Source: Phycisphaerae bacterium
GTDB taxonomy: Bacteria > Planctomycetota > Phycisphaerae > UBA1845 > CAIVHJ01
Direction of reading: 5' to 3'
DNA: 64,000 nt
Assembly (NCBI GenBank): GCA_022072405.1
Contig: JAJVHX010000016.1
Location: 1 to 64,000, forward strand
The translations under genes were made by a program, and so were the position numbers. Positions 18,838 to 27,382 of this stretch are shown here, in pieces. Below the pieces are notes generated by a model that was not told the origin of the DNA, searched no databases, and saw only the letters and a list, made by a program, of their open reading frames with translations. Numbering within the stretch: the stretch's first letter is position 1; each line of letters starts with the position of its first letter.

Positions 18838-20263
18838 CTTGCGAAGCTTGTGCCGCCTGCATCTGTGTGACAAATTCGGTCAGTATGTTCTGGGCTTCAG
18901 CAGCCACATCCGCGGCGGCCATTCCACTGTTCGGATCTTCCGCCTTGGCGTTCAGTTCTTTCAACTTTGCGGATGATTGTTTCATCACATCGGCAATCTG
19001 CTGCAGGATCGCTTCCGTCAATCCAACGCGACCGGCCATCTTCCATTTTCCATCGACCAGCTTGAAGTAGATGGGTATGGAAGGGGCACCGGTGACACTC
19101 ACCTCCGCAAGAATAGTCTGGTCATCTTCAGGCTTGGCGCTGATCAGTTGCATGCTGGCTCCGGCATCGATCAGCAATTTCGCCATTCCCGGCGGCGTGC
19201 CGTTGGCTTCAAGATATTTGACCAACTTGAAGAGTTCGCCCACCATTTCGGTGTTGGCTTCCATAAAACTCTTCATATCGTCGGTGAACAGCGTGAGCAG
19301 CTCCGGCAGCTGGGCGCCGTCCTGGCTCTTCAGAATTTCATTATGACGAGTGATCAGTGCGGCGATTTCCGGATATTCAGTCGCTGCACCCGAAGCCGCA
19401 GTGGTGTCACCACCCGTGGGCGCTCCGCCACCCATCATGCTCATCACCACCGGCATGAGTTGCCCCTGCAAGCCCATCATCGCCTGTTTCAGTTGATTCT
19501 CCGCATCAGCGGGCTGGATGGAACCATCCTTTACGCCCGCCAAAACCTTGTCCATGGTTTCGAGTAACGCCGGTGATTGCTGTTCGAGTATTGTGCAAAT
19601 CTGATCGAGAATTTCTTTCTTGGGGAAATATTCAGCGGGAATAGCGATTTTCCAGTTCTGTCCCTCCAGCTGTACCGGAATAGCCACCCCTTTTTCCTGC
19701 ATAGGCACTTTGATTTCGACGGCAGCTGTTTTGGAGTCGGTTCCTTTGACGCTGGCCAGCATGACCGCCGGCTGAAGCATGGCGATGGCCTGATCAAACC
19801 CCATCGCTTTCGCACCACTCGCTTGTGGGTCTTTGGGTAACACTTCTTCCAGGGCTACTGCTTTATCAATAATCGGCCCGAGGAGCGTGATGAAGCGTTG
19901 AATTTCAGTAGCTTGGTCAGCGATGAAATAGGTCGAGATTTGATCCCACTGTCGTTCCTTGAATGCATTGAGCATTTTCGGTAATACGCTTTTGATCACC
20001 GGGACCAGGTCCGGGGTGAATTTGCCCGCGGGACGATTGGCGATGATTTTTTCCATGTCCGGTGCGGCAGCATTACCCTTGAAGGGTGATGAGCTGATAT
20101 CTTCATCATAGGGAATTCCCATGGCGTCGGGAGGGAGGGGGGCTTCATCGGTGCCCAGGTTGTAATCAGTTGAGTAAACCGGTTCGCTTCGTTTGCAACC
20201 GATTGTCGCCAGCATGACCACCAGCGCGGATAGATACCCAAGTTGAAATGATCTTTGTTTCAC
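18830..20263 (-). CDS. Predicted lipoprotein of unknown function
   Basis: 477 residues. The N-terminal signal ends in MLATIGC, a plausible lipobox with cysteine at about residue 23, so the protein is probably anchored to a membrane. The rest is an acidic, mostly helical chain with two copies of a similar unit. Each unit ends in a short beta segment: VPMQEKGVAIPVQLEGQNWKI near 190 and VTGAPSIPIYFKLVDGKWKM near 400. This suggests an internal duplication of an NTF2-like or DUF4878-like domain (inference). It lies upstream of and is coupled to the zinc-ribbon gene. Confidence 0.65.
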   Translation of the reverse strand: MKQRSFQLGYLSALVVMLATIGCKRSEPVYSTDYNLGTDEAPLPPDAMGIPYDEDISSSPFKGNAAAPDMEKIIANRPAGKFTPDLVPVIKSVLPKMLNAFKERQWDQISTYFIADQATEIQRFITLLGPIIDKAVALEEVLPKDPQASGAKAMGFDQAIAMLQPAVMLASVKGTDSKTAAVEIKVPMQEKGVAIPVQLEGQNWKIAIPAEYFPKKEILDQICTILEQQSPALLETMDKVLAGVKDGSIQPADAENQLKQAMMGLQGQLMPVVMSMMGGGAPTGGDTTAASGAATEYPEIAALITRHNEILKSQDGAQLPELLTLFTDDMKSFMEANTEMVGELFKLVKYLEANGTPPGMAKLLIDAGASMQLISAKPEDDQTILAEVSVTGAPSIPIYFKLVDGKWKMAGRVGLTEAILQQIADVMKQSSAKLKELNAKAEDPNSGMAAADVAAEAQNILTEFVTQMQAAQASQGG

Positions 20264-20304
20264 GATCCAGCCCTCGTAATAACAGTATTTGGCCAGTTGG
20301 CAGA

Positions 20305-21102
20305 TTACCGACCGGAGCGATCACCGTCAAGCCAAGGCTTTTCCGGCCAAGGAGTTGGAGGTAATAAGGGTTGCGGTGGGGGAGGCAGGATGGGTAGCGG
20401 TTGGTCGGTTAGGCGATTGGGGACGTGCCCCAGATTACCGAGTTGCTTCGCCTGTTGGAGAATGAGACTGAACATGTGCGGCGTTAGCCTGCCGGTATGA
20501 GTATTCTGCCGACTGACATGATATGAGCAGAGCAAATGGCGGTGGTCGAGCTCATAGGCGAGGCCATGCTGAAAGGGGCCGAGCGTAACACCCAATGCTT
20601 CCTGAAGCTCTTTGTAGGCCGTACGGCCAAGACATAAATAACAGCGGGCCTGCTTTAATAGACGCAGTTCTTCACGCAGATAATCACGGCAACGCGTTAA
20701 TTCTTCATGATTGGGACGATTGTGAGGAGGGGCACATTTAACGACATTCGTAATGTAAGTCTCTTCCAATGCCAGCCCGTCATCTCGGGCGACGGATTCC
20801 AGATGATTCGCCAAGCCGGCTTGGTATAGTCCGGCGAAAAGAAAGTCCCCAGAAGCATCTCCCGAAAATACGCGTCCGGTTCGGTTCGCGCCATGTGCAC
20901 CCGGTGCCAGTCCCAGGATCACCAGCCGAGCATCTATTCGGCCAAATCCGGGCACTCCTCGACCCCAATACTTCTGATTTCGATAATCTGCCATTTTTTC
21001 CCGCGCAGCCTTTTCACGGCACTCCACCAGCCGGGGACAGAGCCGGCAGGCGGCTACTTTGCTGTGTAATTGGGCTAGCTTGCTGGCCATATATCTTGTC
21101 AT
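20305..21102 (-). CDS. Uracil-DNA glycosylase, type 5-like
   Basis: Removes uracil and possibly other deaminated bases from DNA. 265 residues. An N-terminal iron-sulfur cysteine cluster begins CRLCPRLVEC and includes a later cysteine in VVKCAPP. Motif 1 is GLAPGAHGANRTGRVF, with Ala-Pro-Gly-Ala instead of the type 4 Gly-Glu-Ala-Pro-Gly form. Motif 2 is HVSRQNTHTGRLT. These match the UdgB (type 5) group. The last 35 residues are proline-rich (ILPPPPQPLLPPTPWP), a tail not needed for the fold. Start may be 21102 or the ATG at 21090. Confidence 0.87.
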   Translation of the reverse strand: MTRYMASKLAQLHSKVAACRLCPRLVECREKAAREKMADYRNQKYWGRGVPGFGRIDARLVILGLAPGAHGANRTGRVFSGDASGDFLFAGLYQAGLANHLESVARDDGLALEETYITNVVKCAPPHNRPNHEELTRCRDYLREELRLLKQARCYLCLGRTAYKELQEALGVTLGPFQHGLAYELDHRHLLCSYHVSRQNTHTGRLTPHMFSLILQQAKQLGNLGHVPNRLTDQPLPILPPPPQPLLPPTPWPEKPWLDGDRSGR

Positions 21103-21383
21103 ATCACATCATTAACTGTTAGTCTAGAGTATATGGATAAAATAGATAATTTATTGTTGTAATATGATGTCTGTAATAGGTATGATGATAGTAATGAGTG
21201 ATACAATTGCCATTCCTGCAATAAATTATGATCTGCGGTAAAAATCCCATATTTGGATACGCCTGGTTTTCAATTTTTTGGAATTGGTTTACAATTCGCC
21301 CCGATTGAATCAAACACTTCGAATCTAAATCTGGTCAGATGCTGAAAATGCCAATTCAAGAGCACCTTTGCACATGAGGACTT

Positions 21384-23003
21384 ATGAATCATTCGCCACT
21401 CGATAAAGGCAAAGAAATGTGGGCTACTCGCCTTGGAGTAATTCTGGCGGTGGCTGGTTCGGCGGTCGGGTTGGGGAATTTTTTGCGTTTTCCGGCCTTA
21501 GCAGCTCAGAATGGCGGGGGGGTCTTTATGATCCCCTATTTCGTCGCCTTGATTTTGTTGGGTATTCCTATCTGCTGGGCGGAGTGGACCATGGGGAAGT
21601 ATGGTGGCATGTTTGGTTTCAACTCTTGCCCCGCCATCTTCGGCGTGATGGGACGAAAGCGTATCTGGCAATACCTGGGTGTCTTTGGGCTGATCGTACC
21701 GGTCATTATCTACATGTATTATGTACTGATTGAATCGTGGTGTCTGGGTTATGCCTGGCAATACCTGACCGGGGCGATGAACTCTGCTCTCGGTGACGAT
21801 CCCAACCAGTATGCCGCACAATGTAAAGACTATTTTAATCAATTTACCGGGGCGACTCATGATGGATTGATGATGGATGGTCGCCTGCATATCAGTGTGA
21901 TCGTCTGGATAGTTGTATTTGGTGTGAATTTTTTACTGATCTATCGTGGCTTGTCGAAGGGGATTGAAACATTCTGTAAATACGCAGTGCCGATGATGGC
22001 GGTTTGTGCCCTGGCCGTGCTCATTCGGGTACTAACCTTGGGAACACCCAATCCGGCCATACCCGAACAGAACGTCATCAATGGTTTGGGGTTCATGTGG
22101 AACCCCAAAGCGGTCGTTGATGAAGGCAGCAACTGGTCCGCACTGGCTAAGCCACAGGTCTGGATGGATGCTGCGGGGCAGATTTTCTTCAGCCTTTCCG
22201 TTGGTTTTGGAGTCATCATCAATTATGCCAGTTATCTGAGGAAAAAAGATGACGTAGTTCTATCGGGTTTGACCGCCTCAGCAACCAACGAATTTTTTGA
22301 AGTGTGCATGGGCGGACTGATCACCATACCGGCTGCTTTTATTTTTCTGGGTATAGCCGGAGCGCAGGTTTCAGGTAACTTCGATTTAGGGTTTAAGACG
22401 TTACCCATTGTGTTCAAATACATGCCCGGCGGACAGTTTTTCGGATTCTTATGGTTTTTCATGTTATTTCTGGCGGCGATTACCAGTTCGCTGTCGATGC
22501 TTCAGCCGGCGATCGCCTTTCTGGAAGAGGCGATGAATATCAAACGACACCTCTCGGTTATTCTGCTGGGGATTTTGACAGGTGGTGGATCGCTGTTTGT
22601 TATTTATTATAGCCAGGGGCTGATGGCGCTTTCCACTTTGGATGACTGGGTGGGAACGATCATTATTGTGGTATTAGCCACCATCCAGACCGTTTTATTT
22701 GCCTGGGTTTTCGGTGCGGAACGCGGGCGGAAATTTGCCAATGATGGTGCGGAGATGCAGATTCCGCGCTTCTGGGTTTTTCTGATGAAATATGTTACGC
22801 CCCTCTACCTGCTGATCATGCTGGTGATGTGGTGTTGGAATACTTTACCGGGAAAGTTGATAGAGTTGCAGGCTAGTCCGGTGGCGCAGATGTCAATGGG
22901 GCTGGTCCTGGTAGTTACCATTTTCTTTTTGGTCGTGATTCACCGAGCAGGCCGGAGATGGCAACCGATCATCGACCGTGCGGCAGCCCAGCGAGAAATA
23001 TAG
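21384..23003 (+). CDS. Sodium-dependent transporter (NSS/SNF family)
   Basis: Sodium-coupled symporter of amino acids or amines, LeuT fold, 539 residues with about twelve membrane segments. The TM1 signature GSAVGLGNFLRFPALAAQNGGG is present in full, including the unwound-helix glycines and asparagines that bind sodium. The substrate cannot be read from the sequence. A 42-residue single-span protein is encoded twelve bases downstream and is likely a required small subunit, as in MetPS-type transporters. Confidence 0.92.
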   Translation: MNHSPLDKGKEMWATRLGVILAVAGSAVGLGNFLRFPALAAQNGGGVFMIPYFVALILLGIPICWAEWTMGKYGGMFGFNSCPAIFGVMGRKRIWQYLGVFGLIVPVIIYMYYVLIESWCLGYAWQYLTGAMNSALGDDPNQYAAQCKDYFNQFTGATHDGLMMDGRLHISVIVWIVVFGVNFLLIYRGLSKGIETFCKYAVPMMAVCALAVLIRVLTLGTPNPAIPEQNVINGLGFMWNPKAVVDEGSNWSALAKPQVWMDAAGQIFFSLSVGFGVIINYASYLRKKDDVVLSGLTASATNEFFEVCMGGLITIPAAFIFLGIAGAQVSGNFDLGFKTLPIVFKYMPGGQFFGFLWFFMLFLAAITSSLSMLQPAIAFLEEAMNIKRHLSVILLGILTGGGSLFVIYYSQGLMALSTLDDWVGTIIIVVLATIQTVLFAWVFGAERGRKFANDGAEMQIPRFWVFLMKYVTPLYLLIMLVMWCWNTLPGKLIELQASPVAQMSMGLVLVVTIFFLVVIHRAGRRWQPIIDRAAAQREI

Positions 23004-23015
23004 AGGTGAAGCATT

Positions 23016-23144
23016 ATGACTATTGGTGGATGGATCTTCATGATCTGCTCATTAACCTTTGTAGTTGGGTTATGCGGCTTTTGCTTTTATCGAGTGTTAA
23101 CCCCCGCCCAATCGTCAGAAAAAAGTAAAGCGTCTGGCCGATAG
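23016..23144 (+). CDS. Small subunit of NSS transporter (MetS/MtpS-like)
   Basis: A 42-residue protein with the start MTIGGWIFMICSLTF, one membrane helix (about 5-27) and a short polar tail. GAGGTGA lies six bases before its ATG, and it begins twelve bases after the transporter stop. Tiny single-span proteins of this kind (MetS in Corynebacterium, PF16951-like) are encoded directly after NSS transporters and are needed for their activity. Assignment rests on position, size and the xxxGGWxxM pattern. Confidence 0.78.
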   Translation: MTIGGWIFMICSLTFVVGLCGFCFYRVLTPAQSSEKSKASGR

Positions 23145-23159
23145 GCATTGGTTTCGTTT

Positions 23160-23200
23160 CACCGAGCCGCGACCGTCTCGGTGCGGTCTTCTTGATTTTT
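23160..23200 (+). repeat. Dispersed palindromic repeat, copy 3
   Basis: ACCGAGCCGCGACCGT is followed by CTCGGTGCGGTC and a T-rich stretch. ACCGAG and CTCGGT can pair, and TTTTTT follows, so this copy may also act as the terminator of the transporter operon. Confidence 0.7.
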
Positions 23201-23248
23201 TGATCTAATATTATTCAACCTGTACCAGTACCGGCTGGTAGAAGGGGG

Positions 23249-23277
23249 TTGGCAACCGGTACGGGCCGTGCTATACT
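23249..23277 (+). promoter_or_regulatory. Sigma-70-type promoter for rpsL
   Basis: TTGGCA (23249-23254), a 17-base spacer and TATACT (23272-23277) form a near-consensus housekeeping promoter about 60 bases before the rpsL start. Confidence 0.75.
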
Positions 23278-23336
23278 ACAGGACTATTAGTTTTTATTTG
23301 ATAACCACTTGAGTCCTGGACAATTGAGGATTAGAT

Positions 23337-23726
23337 ATGCCTACGGCGAATCAATTGGTACGGGTCGGCCGCACGCTGGTCGTCCGTAAGAGTAAAGTCC
23401 GCGATATCGAAGCCTGTCCCCAGCGGCGGGGTGTCTGTCTGATCGTGAAAACGCAGACACCCAAGAAGCCTAATTCGGCACTACGTAAGGTGGCCCGTGT
23501 ACGTCTGACCAACGGCAATGAAGTAACGGCCTACATTCCCGGCATTGATCATAATCTGCAGGAACACTCCATTGTGTTGATTCGCGGCGGCCGAGTGAAG
23601 GATCTGCCGGGTGTACGCTATCATATCATTCGCGGGACGCTTGATTGTGCCGGTGTGGAAAACGACAAGGAAGGCAAAGCCCGTAATCGCGGCCGTTCCA
23701 AGTACGGCGTAAAGCGTCGCAAATAG
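23337..23726 (+). CDS. rpsL: 30S ribosomal protein S12
   Basis: Decoding-centre protein of the small subunit, 129 residues. The conserved loops [20 protein letters not shown] and [12 protein letters not shown] are present. The lysines of the first loop match streptomycin-sensitive forms, and the segment before PGVRYH, GGRVKDL, is standard. GAGGA precedes the ATG. Unusually, rpsL is followed by bioY rather than rpsG. Confidence 0.97.
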   Translation: MPTANQLVRVGRTLVVRKSKVRDIEACPQRRGVCLIVKTQTPKKPNSALRKVARVRLTNGNEVTAYIPGIDHNLQEHSIVLIRGGRVKDLPGVRYHIIRGTLDCAGVENDKEGKARNRGRSKYGVKRRK

Positions 23727-23789
23727 TCTATAAACTCAAACGGAATACATGCAGTTGATCAGTGTGGAAATTTCTCTGGTTAACCACGG

Positions 23790-24383
23790 ATGGTCTACAT
23801 GATTTCAATTCTGTTTCGCAAAGCAATGTATTCGTCAGTTCTTCCCGTGCGGCCGTTATTATCCGAACGCCTCGGAAAATGGCTGGGTGTCGGTACGTTT
23901 ACGTTACTGATTGCGCTGGCAGCCCAACTGAAGATTTATCTGCCAGTTACACCCGTTCCGGTAACGATGCAGGATCTGATGGTCCTCCTGGCGGGTGGAA
24001 TTCTGGGTGCGTGGCGCGGCGTCTGCTGTTTAGCGTGGTATGTGGTATTAGGAGCCTTGGGGTGGCCGGTGTTTGCCGGTGGAGCAGCGGGGTTCTGGCA
24101 TCTGCTGGGTCCTACCGGTGGCTATCTGGTGGGATTTATTCTGGCAGCGGGAATATCCGGATGGATTATTGAGCGTCATCGTACAATATGGTCTGTAGTG
24201 ACCGGAATGGCGCTGGGCTATCTCGCCATATTTATTTGCGGTGTGGGCTGGCTGACATTTTTAACAGGTGATCTCGAAAAATCTCTCTTGATAGGTTATT
24301 GGCCATTTGCATTGGCTTCTGTATATAAAATGATTATTGTCAGCACGTTGTGTGACATATGGCGCCGTCGTGTCCAGCAATAA
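23790..24383 (+). CDS. bioY: Biotin transporter BioY
   Basis: Substrate-binding S component of an ECF-type vitamin importer, or a stand-alone biotin transporter. 197 residues with about six membrane segments. The family signature is visible in KIYLPVTPVPVTMQDLMVLL and in GPTGGYLVGFILAA. No ecfA or ecfT genes lie nearby. It sits between rpsL and rpsG on the same strand, 63 bases after rpsL. The start could be 23790 or the ATG at 23799. Confidence 0.9.
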   Translation: MVYMISILFRKAMYSSVLPVRPLLSERLGKWLGVGTFTLLIALAAQLKIYLPVTPVPVTMQDLMVLLAGGILGAWRGVCCLAWYVVLGALGWPVFAGGAAGFWHLLGPTGGYLVGFILAAGISGWIIERHRTIWSVVTGMALGYLAIFICGVGWLTFLTGDLEKSLLIGYWPFALASVYKMIIVSTLCDIWRRRVQQ

Positions 24384-24533
24384 TTGCTTCTGATTACTGA
24401 CGTAAATACAATTGCACTTGCGGCATTGTTAAGGTTTGGTTAGACTGTAAATTGTATCGATGCAGGCCGACGATTAGACGATTAGTTGGTTAAACCTGGC
24501 CACAATTAGAATCTCTATGTCGCAAACACTGGC

Positions 24534-24561
24534 TTGCGACTGCCTGTATTTTTTTTATAAT
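24534..24561 (+). promoter_or_regulatory. Sigma-70-type promoter for rpsG
   Basis: TTGCGA (24534-24539), a 16-base spacer and a perfect TATAAT (24556-24561). Transcription would begin near 24568, just before a strong hairpin in the rpsG leader. This gives rpsG its own promoter although it shares a strand with rpsL and bioY. Confidence 0.7.
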
Positions 24562-24572
24562 AGCCTAATCAG

Positions 24573-24599
24573 CGCCCAGGCGATCGGATCACCTGGGCG
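24573..24599 (+). promoter_or_regulatory. rpsG leader hairpin
   Basis: CGCCCAGG (24573-24580) and CCTGGGCG (24592-24599) form a perfect 8-bp stem with an 11-base loop, followed by ATTGTTTT. It could terminate transcripts arriving from bioY. Because it would be the first element of the rpsG transcript, it could instead be a leader control structure, for example for S7 autoregulation. The second role is inference only. Confidence 0.55.
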
Positions 24600-24647
24600 A
24601 TTGTTTTGAATAACTTTGGCTTTTTGCAGACAAGGCAGATGTAAGCG

Positions 24648-25124
24648 ATGGCATTCAAGCGATTCACGCAATCAACCGAGCAACTTCGACCCGATCCCCG
24701 TTACAACAGTAAGCTGATCAGCAAATTTATCAATTGCATGATGTGGGACGGCAAGAAAGCAGTGGCTACGAATGTTTTTTATGATGCCATGGAGATTATT
24801 GGCAAGCGCCTGAAGGATGTCGAGCCTCTGGAAGTGTTCGAAACGGCTTTGAATAACGTAAAGCCGAATATCGAAGTTCGCTCCCGCCGCGTGGGCGGTT
24901 CTAACTATCAGGTACCGATGCCGGTTAATCGTCGGCGTCAGCAGTCACTGGCGATTCGCTGGTTGCTGCAAGCAGCCCGGGGTGTTAAAGGCAAAGCCAT
25001 GGGCGAGCGCCTGGCCAAGGAGTTGATGGATGCCTTTCGTCGCGAAGGTACGGCCATCACCACCCGCGAAAATGTGCATCGTATGGCCGATGCCAATAAG
25101 GCCTTTAGCCATTTTGCCTGGTAA
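24648..25124 (+). CDS. rpsG: 30S ribosomal protein S7
   Basis: Primary 16S rRNA binding protein that nucleates the head of the small subunit. 158 residues, typical length. [38 protein letters not shown] and [16 protein letters not shown] are conserved. The gene has its own promoter and a terminator directly after it. fusA and tuf, which normally follow in the str operon, are not here. Confidence 0.97.
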   Translation: MAFKRFTQSTEQLRPDPRYNSKLISKFINCMMWDGKKAVATNVFYDAMEIIGKRLKDVEPLEVFETALNNVKPNIEVRSRRVGGSNYQVPMPVNRRRQQSLAIRWLLQAARGVKGKAMGERLAKELMDAFRREGTAITTRENVHRMADANKAFSHFAW

Positions 25125-25149
25125 TATTGCCGGTTAAATTCGATTATTC

Positions 25150-25175
25150 AAACCCGGGTTTACCGGGTTTTTTTA
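25150..25175 (+). terminator. Intrinsic terminator of rpsG
   Basis: AAACCCGG and CCGGGTTT form a perfect 8-bp stem with a five-base loop, ending in a run of T. It begins 26 bases after the rpsG stop. Confidence 0.85.
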
Positions 25176-25390
25176 TTGCGCTTTTTCCGCCAGACACTCG
25201 TCGAAAACTACTTCAGTAGAATCGCACCGCCGGTCATACTACCCGAAATAGACAATAGATCCCATTCTGCATTCAGTAATGAATGTGCTTGATTTGAACT
25301 TTTAAGAGCTGTTGCATAACTCGAAAAACTCATCTTCCGGTTTTCAGAGCCGTCCCGTGAGCAAGTGGTGGAGAATGCAGCTACTCAGTT

Positions 25391-25420
25391 TCCCGTTCCC
25401 TTACGGTCGCGGCTCGGTGG
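25391..25420 (-). repeat. Dispersed palindromic repeat, copy 4
   Basis: On the minus strand ACCGAGCCGCGACCGT is followed by AAGGGAACGGGAAA. It lies between the convergent rpsG and LRR genes. The surrounding 25200-25450 holds no gene. Confidence 0.7.
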
Positions 25421-25457
25421 TGAACTTTGCAATTGCTTCTTAACGTAAATCACCAGA

Positions 25458-26429
25458 TTATTCAGGATTGATGTTCGGTGCGGGAATATATTTTATTTCG
25501 CGTTGTGGATATCTTCGAACAGGCTTTTTTTTCGTCAACAGATTACTGATACCGATCAGCATCAGCAGAGATCCCATGATCAAGAGATGTTGCCAGGCAG
25601 AAGTAGTTACCATCATGGCCGGTTCGGGGAGGGCCTGATGATGGAGGGCTCGAATGATCGTAGCGGGTAAAGACTCCTGCAGTTCAGTAATAGCTTGCGC
25701 GCTGAGGGTCGGATGGCCCAGAGTCAGTAGTCGCAACTGAGACATGCTTTTCAAGGGGTTCAGCCCATTATCACTGATGGGATTATTCAGCAAAAAGAGT
25801 CGGGTTACGCCGGTAAGATTTACCAGTGCCTTGATCCCTTCATCATTAATCATGGCATCAGCGAGGCGAAGATCGGACAAGTGATTTAATGACCGGAGGT
25901 ATTCGAAGCCAAAGCCCTGAACATGAGTACTGGCCAAATGTAAAAGTTTGAGATTATGCAACGCTGACAGGTACCGCAGACCGGCATCGGTAATCGGATT
26001 ATGGTCCAGGTGCAGTACTTCGAGTGAAGTCAAATGACTGACATATTGTAACTGCTCATCGTTAATCTGAGCATCGGAAAGATACAGGGCTTTTAGCGAT
26101 GGACTCTGGATGTTCTGCAGCGGAGATAAATCGTGGCCTTGTGACGCCGACCAGATAATCAGAATCTCGTGCTCCTGTGGAATCGAGACTTCACCTGCTG
26201 CGCAAGACCAATATTGCCAGTTGCCGGTGCTATATCTGGGGCGAAGCCGAATTTCACCGACTACACGGTCTTTCGGAAAGAAGAGCGTTTCGCCATGTTG
26301 GGAGTTCGGCAGGGTAGCATGAGCCTCGGTTGATGGTAATTGAGTGACCGGTTTGAGGCTTTGGCGCAATGGCATAGCCATTGGTTGCCCTTGCAGCATC
26401 AGAAAAATAGTCCAGAATAGCGTAACCAT
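25458..26429 (-). CDS. Leucine-rich repeat membrane protein
   Basis: 323 residues. A short N-terminal hydrophobic segment (possible signal) is followed by a domain of about 100 residues and then about six leucine-rich repeats of roughly 24 residues (about 110-250; for example LEVLHLDHNPITDAGLRYLS). The repeats resemble the 'tDxGL..L..L' class common in Planctomycetota. A membrane helix (about 277-298) and a short basic tail follow. It is probably a surface or periplasmic binding protein. Partner unknown. Confidence 0.72.
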   Translation of the reverse strand: MVTLFWTIFLMLQGQPMAMPLRQSLKPVTQLPSTEAHATLPNSQHGETLFFPKDRVVGEIRLRPRYSTGNWQYWSCAAGEVSIPQEHEILIIWSASQGHDLSPLQNIQSPSLKALYLSDAQINDEQLQYVSHLTSLEVLHLDHNPITDAGLRYLSALHNLKLLHLASTHVQGFGFEYLRSLNHLSDLRLADAMINDEGIKALVNLTGVTRLFLLNNPISDNGLNPLKSMSQLRLLTLGHPTLSAQAITELQESLPATIIRALHHQALPEPAMMVTTSAWQHLLIMGSLLMLIGISNLLTKKKPVRRYPQREIKYIPAPNINPE

Positions 26430-26787
26430 GAATTCTCACTCAGTAAGCCGGCAAAAAAAATATAACATTCCACCAGCTAAGGGCGTTGGCTTGGCCAATA
26501 TATGACGTCATATAACCATCCAAGGTTTCACTAATGTAGTTAGAATATGTGATTTGTATTGCTAAAAAATCTTAATTAGACGAATATTAGCGGCCATATA
26601 ACAAAATCCCATAACGGGGACATCAGCCCGTAGTATTCGTCCGCGTGTGGCGATGACCGATAACAGAACATGGAAGGCCATTGGGTGAAACGAATTTATT
26701 ACATTGGAAGTGAGAGTTCCATTCTTGCTGGTTTGAATTAGAAATCAGCTGACTACTATTGCCAACCAGAGCGGAGGTTAAAAGAGA
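26430..26787. other. Divergent intergenic region
   Basis: AT-rich spacer between the LRR gene and the sigma factor gene. It probably holds both promoters. No repeat, RNA or small gene was recognised. Confidence 0.5.
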
Positions 26788-27351
26788 GTGCCCGGGTCGA
26801 GTGTAATCGGCGAACTATTACGCAAAGTACGAGAAGGTGATCAGCAGGCCCTCGCCCAGTTATTGCCCGTAGTTTATGATGAATTGCGGGCGATAGCAGC
26901 CCGCTATCTGCAGCGCGAACGTGCCGGTCATACCTTGCAAACCACCGCTCTGGTGCATGAAGTTTTCATTAAACTTGTGGGCCAGACCGAAGCCCGCTGG
27001 CAGAATCGGGCCCAGTTTTTTGCGGTGGCAGCCCAGGCCATGCGGCGGATCCTGGTGGATTACGCGCGCGGCCATCAGGCTGCTAAACGTGGTGGCGGGA
27101 AGAAAGCGGTTTCCTTGGATGATGTGAGTACGGTTTTTGAAACAGATTCGGCGGACGTGATCGCGATCGATCAGGCACTGCAGAAGCTGGCGGAACTGGA
27201 TCCGTTGCAGAGTCGCATAGTGGAACTGCGTTTTTTTGCCGGTATGACCAACGAAGAGGTCGCTCAGGCGCTGGGTCATTCACTTTCGACCATCAAGCGG
27301 GAATGGGGTTTGGCACGGGCATGGCTGCATCGCGAGTTACAGCATCTATAG
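26788..27351 (+). CDS. ECF-family RNA polymerase sigma factor
   Basis: 187 residues of the ECF group common in Planctomycetota (PF07638/TIGR02999-like). Region 2 begins VREGDQQALAQLLPVVYDEL and includes HTLQTTALVHEVFIKL and FFAVAAQAMRRILVDYAR. Region 4 has the helix-turn-helix MTNEEVAQALGHSLSTIKREW. The start is a GTG. A Ser/Thr kinase gene begins 31 bases downstream, so the two are probably one operon with the kinase modulating the sigma factor. There is no classic anti-sigma gene. Confidence 0.88.
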   Translation: MPGSSVIGELLRKVREGDQQALAQLLPVVYDELRAIAARYLQRERAGHTLQTTALVHEVFIKLVGQTEARWQNRAQFFAVAAQAMRRILVDYARGHQAAKRGGGKKAVSLDDVSTVFETDSADVIAIDQALQKLAELDPLQSRIVELRFFAGMTNEEVAQALGHSLSTIKREWGLARAWLHRELQHL

Positions 27352-27382
27352 TCCACCCAGTTCATCGGATTCATGGAGTATT

